The notes under the pieces were generated by a model. That model was not told where the DNA came from and ran no database searches. It was given only the letters and a program-made list of their open reading frames with translations. Shown one piece after another: positions 62,060 through 64,000 of a stretch of DNA of 64,000 nt (positions are counted from its first letter, which is position 1; each line of letters begins with the position of its first letter). Both the position numbers and the translations under genes were made by a program. The stretch spans positions 372,001 to 436,000 of the forward strand of contig JAHLEH010000001.1 of assembly GCA_018883545.1 (NCBI GenBank), in the 5' to 3' direction. The stretch comes from Marixanthotalea marina. Its GTDB lineage: Bacteria; Bacteroidota; Bacteroidia; Flavobacteriales; Flavobacteriaceae.

Positions 62060-62611
62060 GTGAGAAAATATATTTTATTTGTCTTGATAGCATCTCTTGT
62101 TTCCTGTAATATTAGTAAAGAATACTATGAAAATGGTAAAATTGAAAAAATCGGAAAGACTACTAATGGATTAAAAAATGGAAAATGGAAGTACTATTTT
62201 TCAGATGGAAATTTTCGAGGTGGGGGTAAATACTTAAAAGGAAAAAGAACTGGACAATGGAAATGGTTTTATCAAAATGGCAAATTAGAACAAATCGGAG
62301 AATATTTGAATGACGAACAAGAAGGGTTGTGGAAATTTTATCATGATAATGGAGTACAATCTGGAGTTGGGACATTAAAAAATGGGAAAAGAATTGGTGT
62401 CTGGAAATGGTTTTTTAATAACGGTCAAATTCAAACAGAAAGAAATTGGATTGATGGGAAGTTAGTTGAAATCATTAGCTGTTATGATGGAAATGGCAAT
62501 AAATTAGATAAGGGAAGTTTTACTAGAGGAAACGGAACGGTAAAAATTTATGATATTGACGGTAAATTATTAGAGACTTATATTTACGAAAACGGCGAAT
62601 ATGTAAATTAA
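62060..62611 (+). CDS. YwqK-type MORN-repeat lipoprotein
   Basis: The start is GTG at 62060. The lipobox LVSC anchors the 183-residue product. The mature part is about six MORN-like repeats of the form NGKxxxxGxYxxGKxxGxWKWFYxNG (for example KGKRTGQWKWFYQNGKLEQ and KNGKRIGVWKWFFNNGQIQ). Such proteins are called YwqK-family antitoxins because of Bacillus YwqK, but no toxin (YwqJ) gene is adjacent, so an immunity role is unsupported here. Confidence 0.82.
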   Translation: MRKYILFVLIASLVSCNISKEYYENGKIEKIGKTTNGLKNGKWKYYFSDGNFRGGGKYLKGKRTGQWKWFYQNGKLEQIGEYLNDEQEGLWKFYHDNGVQSGVGTLKNGKRIGVWKWFFNNGQIQTERNWIDGKLVEIISCYDGNGNKLDKGSFTRGNGTVKIYDIDGKLLETYIYENGEYVN

Positions 62612-62633
62612 TTTTTAATAACAGGAAACACTC

Positions 62634-63680
62634 GTGAAAAAAACTTTTATAATTCTTACAATTATTACACTTGTTAGTTGCAAACAAACTCCCCCAAAAA
62701 AAATTGAAAAGCAATCGTTTAGTATTTCAGGAACTATTAATGGGAAATATTCTGGTTTTATTTACTTGAATTACGGTCAAAGCAAGGATAGTGTAAAAGT
62801 CAAAAATAATAGTTTTAGATTCGATGGAATTGTTAAAAACCCAATTCAAGGTTGGCTAAACTTAGAGCTAGACTCAAATGTAGCTTGGTTGTACGTTGAA
62901 AATAGCAATATAATAGTTGAAACAAATTACGAAAAGGGAATTCAAAACGGAAAGCCATTCAACATATTGAAAATTAAAGATATTAAAGGTTCGCATTCTG
63001 CTGATATTCAAAAGGAGTATAAAGAGTTTTATCAAGCTAACCAAGATAAAGATAATTTCAAAAGCTTACTATATACAAAACTTAAAGACTTCATTGCAAA
63101 AAACAAAAAGCATCCCTTTAGTGGGACAATATTAGGAGAAATTGCTTTAATAAACCCTATATTAACAAAAAAGGAACTTCTGCAGCTTTATTCTAAAATT
63201 GATACTACTTATCAAAATAAAGATGATTTGGAAATGTTCAAAATGGGAATTGCAAACTTAGATGAATATGGGGTTGGAAAATCCTTGTTAGAATTTAAAT
63301 TACCTAATGAGAATAATGAACAAATTGCAATTAAATCAATTTTAAGTAAAACCACATTAGTTGATTTTTGGGCTTCATGGTGCAAGCCTTGTCGGGCAAA
63401 ACACCCATATTTAGTTGATCTTAAAAATAAAATTGATAAAGATAATTTTGATATTGTAAGTATTTCAATAGACGAAAAAAAGAGTGATTGGATTAAAGCT
63501 ATTGAAAAAGACAATCTTGGATGGACAAATCTACTCGATATAAACAAGGAAGTAAGTGATAAATTAGGAATTCAAGCCATTCCATTCAATTATCTGATTG
63601 ATGAAAATGGAATTATTCTAGGAGTCAATTTATCAATTGAAGAAATCGAGAATGTAATTAATGAAATAACCAGTATTTAA
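62634..63680 (+). CDS. TlpA-like thioredoxin lipoprotein with DUF4369 domain
   Basis: Start at GTG 62634. The lipobox TLVSC gives a lipid-anchored 348-residue protein. Residues 25-130 form a DUF4369 domain (FSISGTINGKYSGFIYLNYG). A helical linker and a C-terminal TlpA/AhpC-type thioredoxin domain with VDFWASWCKPCRAKHPYL follow, then the cis-Pro segment IQAIPFNYLIDENG. It acts in the envelope as a disulfide reductase. It lies 22 bases after the YwqK-like gene, probably in one operon. Confidence 0.9.
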   Translation: MKKTFIILTIITLVSCKQTPPKKIEKQSFSISGTINGKYSGFIYLNYGQSKDSVKVKNNSFRFDGIVKNPIQGWLNLELDSNVAWLYVENSNIIVETNYEKGIQNGKPFNILKIKDIKGSHSADIQKEYKEFYQANQDKDNFKSLLYTKLKDFIAKNKKHPFSGTILGEIALINPILTKKELLQLYSKIDTTYQNKDDLEMFKMGIANLDEYGVGKSLLEFKLPNENNEQIAIKSILSKTTLVDFWASWCKPCRAKHPYLVDLKNKIDKDNFDIVSISIDEKKSDWIKAIEKDNLGWTNLLDINKEVSDKLGIQAIPFNYLIDENGIILGVNLSIEEIENVINEITSI

Positions 63681-64000
63681 AACCCATAAACCCTTTCTGG
63701 TGTTACACAATAATCTAGTTTGATGTCAGTTTTATATACATCATCAATAGTGTCTTCGGCTTCAAAAAAAGAAAGGCCTATTTTTAGGGTGTCGGGTTTG
63801 CAGTCGGCCAAAAAAGCGTCGTAAAACCCTTTGCCATAGCCCACGCGGTGGCCTTGTTCATCAAAAGCCAATAAAGGTACAAACACCACTTCCAATTTGT
63901 TGTTGGTAATTTCAATACCATCCACAGGTTCGGGAATGTTGTAGGCGTTTTTTTTTATAATCGTGTTATCTGTGAGTAAATAATGCGTCATAAGCCCAGT
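63677..64000 (-). CDS. 5-formyltetrahydrofolate cyclo-ligase, C-terminal part
   Basis: The frame remains open at the window end, so the N-terminal half (~80 residues) lies beyond. Visible are the core strands EVVFVPLLAFDEQGHRVGYGKGFYDAFLADC with the nucleotide-binding GxGxGxYD signature, and the closing LDYCVTPERVYGF. The enzyme recycles 5-formyl-THF to 5,10-methenyl-THF. It is convergent with the thioredoxin gene (four-base overlap). Confidence 0.92.
   Translation of the reverse strand, partial: TGLMTHYLLTDNTIIKKNAYNIPEPVDGIEITNNKLEVVFVPLLAFDEQGHRVGYGKGFYDAFLADCKPDTLKIGLSFFEAEDTIDDVYKTDIKLDYCVTPERVYGF

Noticed and set aside
62060-62611. Toxin-antitoxin locus (YwqK-family antitoxin)
   Set aside because: No toxin gene is adjacent; the product is a MORN-repeat lipoprotein and the family label alone is not evidence.

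Overview
The window is a chromosomal segment of a member of the Flavobacteriaceae (Bacteroidota), probably marine. This rests on AT-rich DNA, TAnnTTTG-type promoters, almost no Shine-Dalgarno sites, type IX secretion C-terminal sorting domains, a PorZ homologue, FeoA/FeoB with a Cys-rich partner, DUF4270 and DUF2975 proteins, and the gene order glmS - DUF4270 - GT5 - panC - panD - YbhN-like - radA, which I recall as conserved in this family (memory, not a search). No genus can be assigned.

Layout. 1-7.1 kb: end of a DtxR-type metal regulator, a ZIP transporter, tRNA-Arg, a type IX secreted protein, a small HTH/membrane-protein pair, and a four-gene operon (SerC-like aminotransferase, FAD monooxygenase, DUF3237, AAHS-type MFS permease) that looks like small aromatic-acid metabolism. 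7.3-10.1 kb: a decayed island next to tRNA-Asn holding a secreted protein, a lectin-like protein whose C-terminus looks like the variable region of a diversity-generating retroelement (DGR), wreckage of an Avd-like DGR accessory gene, wreckage of a tyrosine recombinase and a membrane-anchored nuclease-like gene. 10.2-17.6 kb: rseP, a SCO protein, the feoA-feoB iron operon, ArsC-like and DinB-like genes and two envelope proteins. 17.8-25.2 kb: gdhA, porZ, recO, a large type IX cargo protein and recX.

25.3-34.6 kb: JmjC/cupin protein, bioB, a LytS/LytTR two-component system, and the biotin operon bioF-bioD-bioA plus a ketoacyl-synthase paralogue. This stretch is littered with small palindromic elements ending in GTCAT/ATGAC. 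One pair of such palindromes brackets a small GIY-YIG nuclease gene inside the biotin operon, and one has landed in frame in the ketoacyl synthase. 34.7-40.6 kb: three DUF2975 membrane proteins with an HTH regulator, a DUF3157 protein, umuC-umuD and a sodium:solute symporter. 40.7-50.3 kb: atpD-atpC, a TonB-dependent receptor, glmS, a DUF4270 lipoprotein and a half-length GT5 protein. 50.4-64 kb: panC-panD, a YbhN-like protein, an esterase-fold protein, radA, ileS, a DksA-like protein, lspA, a MutS-like ATPase, thioredoxin-fold proteins, a YwqK-like lipoprotein and the end of a 5-formyltetrahydrofolate cyclo-ligase gene.

The two strongest leads are (1) the DGR-like target with avd and integrase wreckage beside tRNA-Asn, and (2) the GIY-YIG nuclease bracketed by inverted palindromes of the same design as the solitary and paired palindromes spread through the window, an arrangement resembling REP/REPIN elements and their RAYT transposases but with an unrelated nuclease. 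Most of the rest is ordinary core genome.
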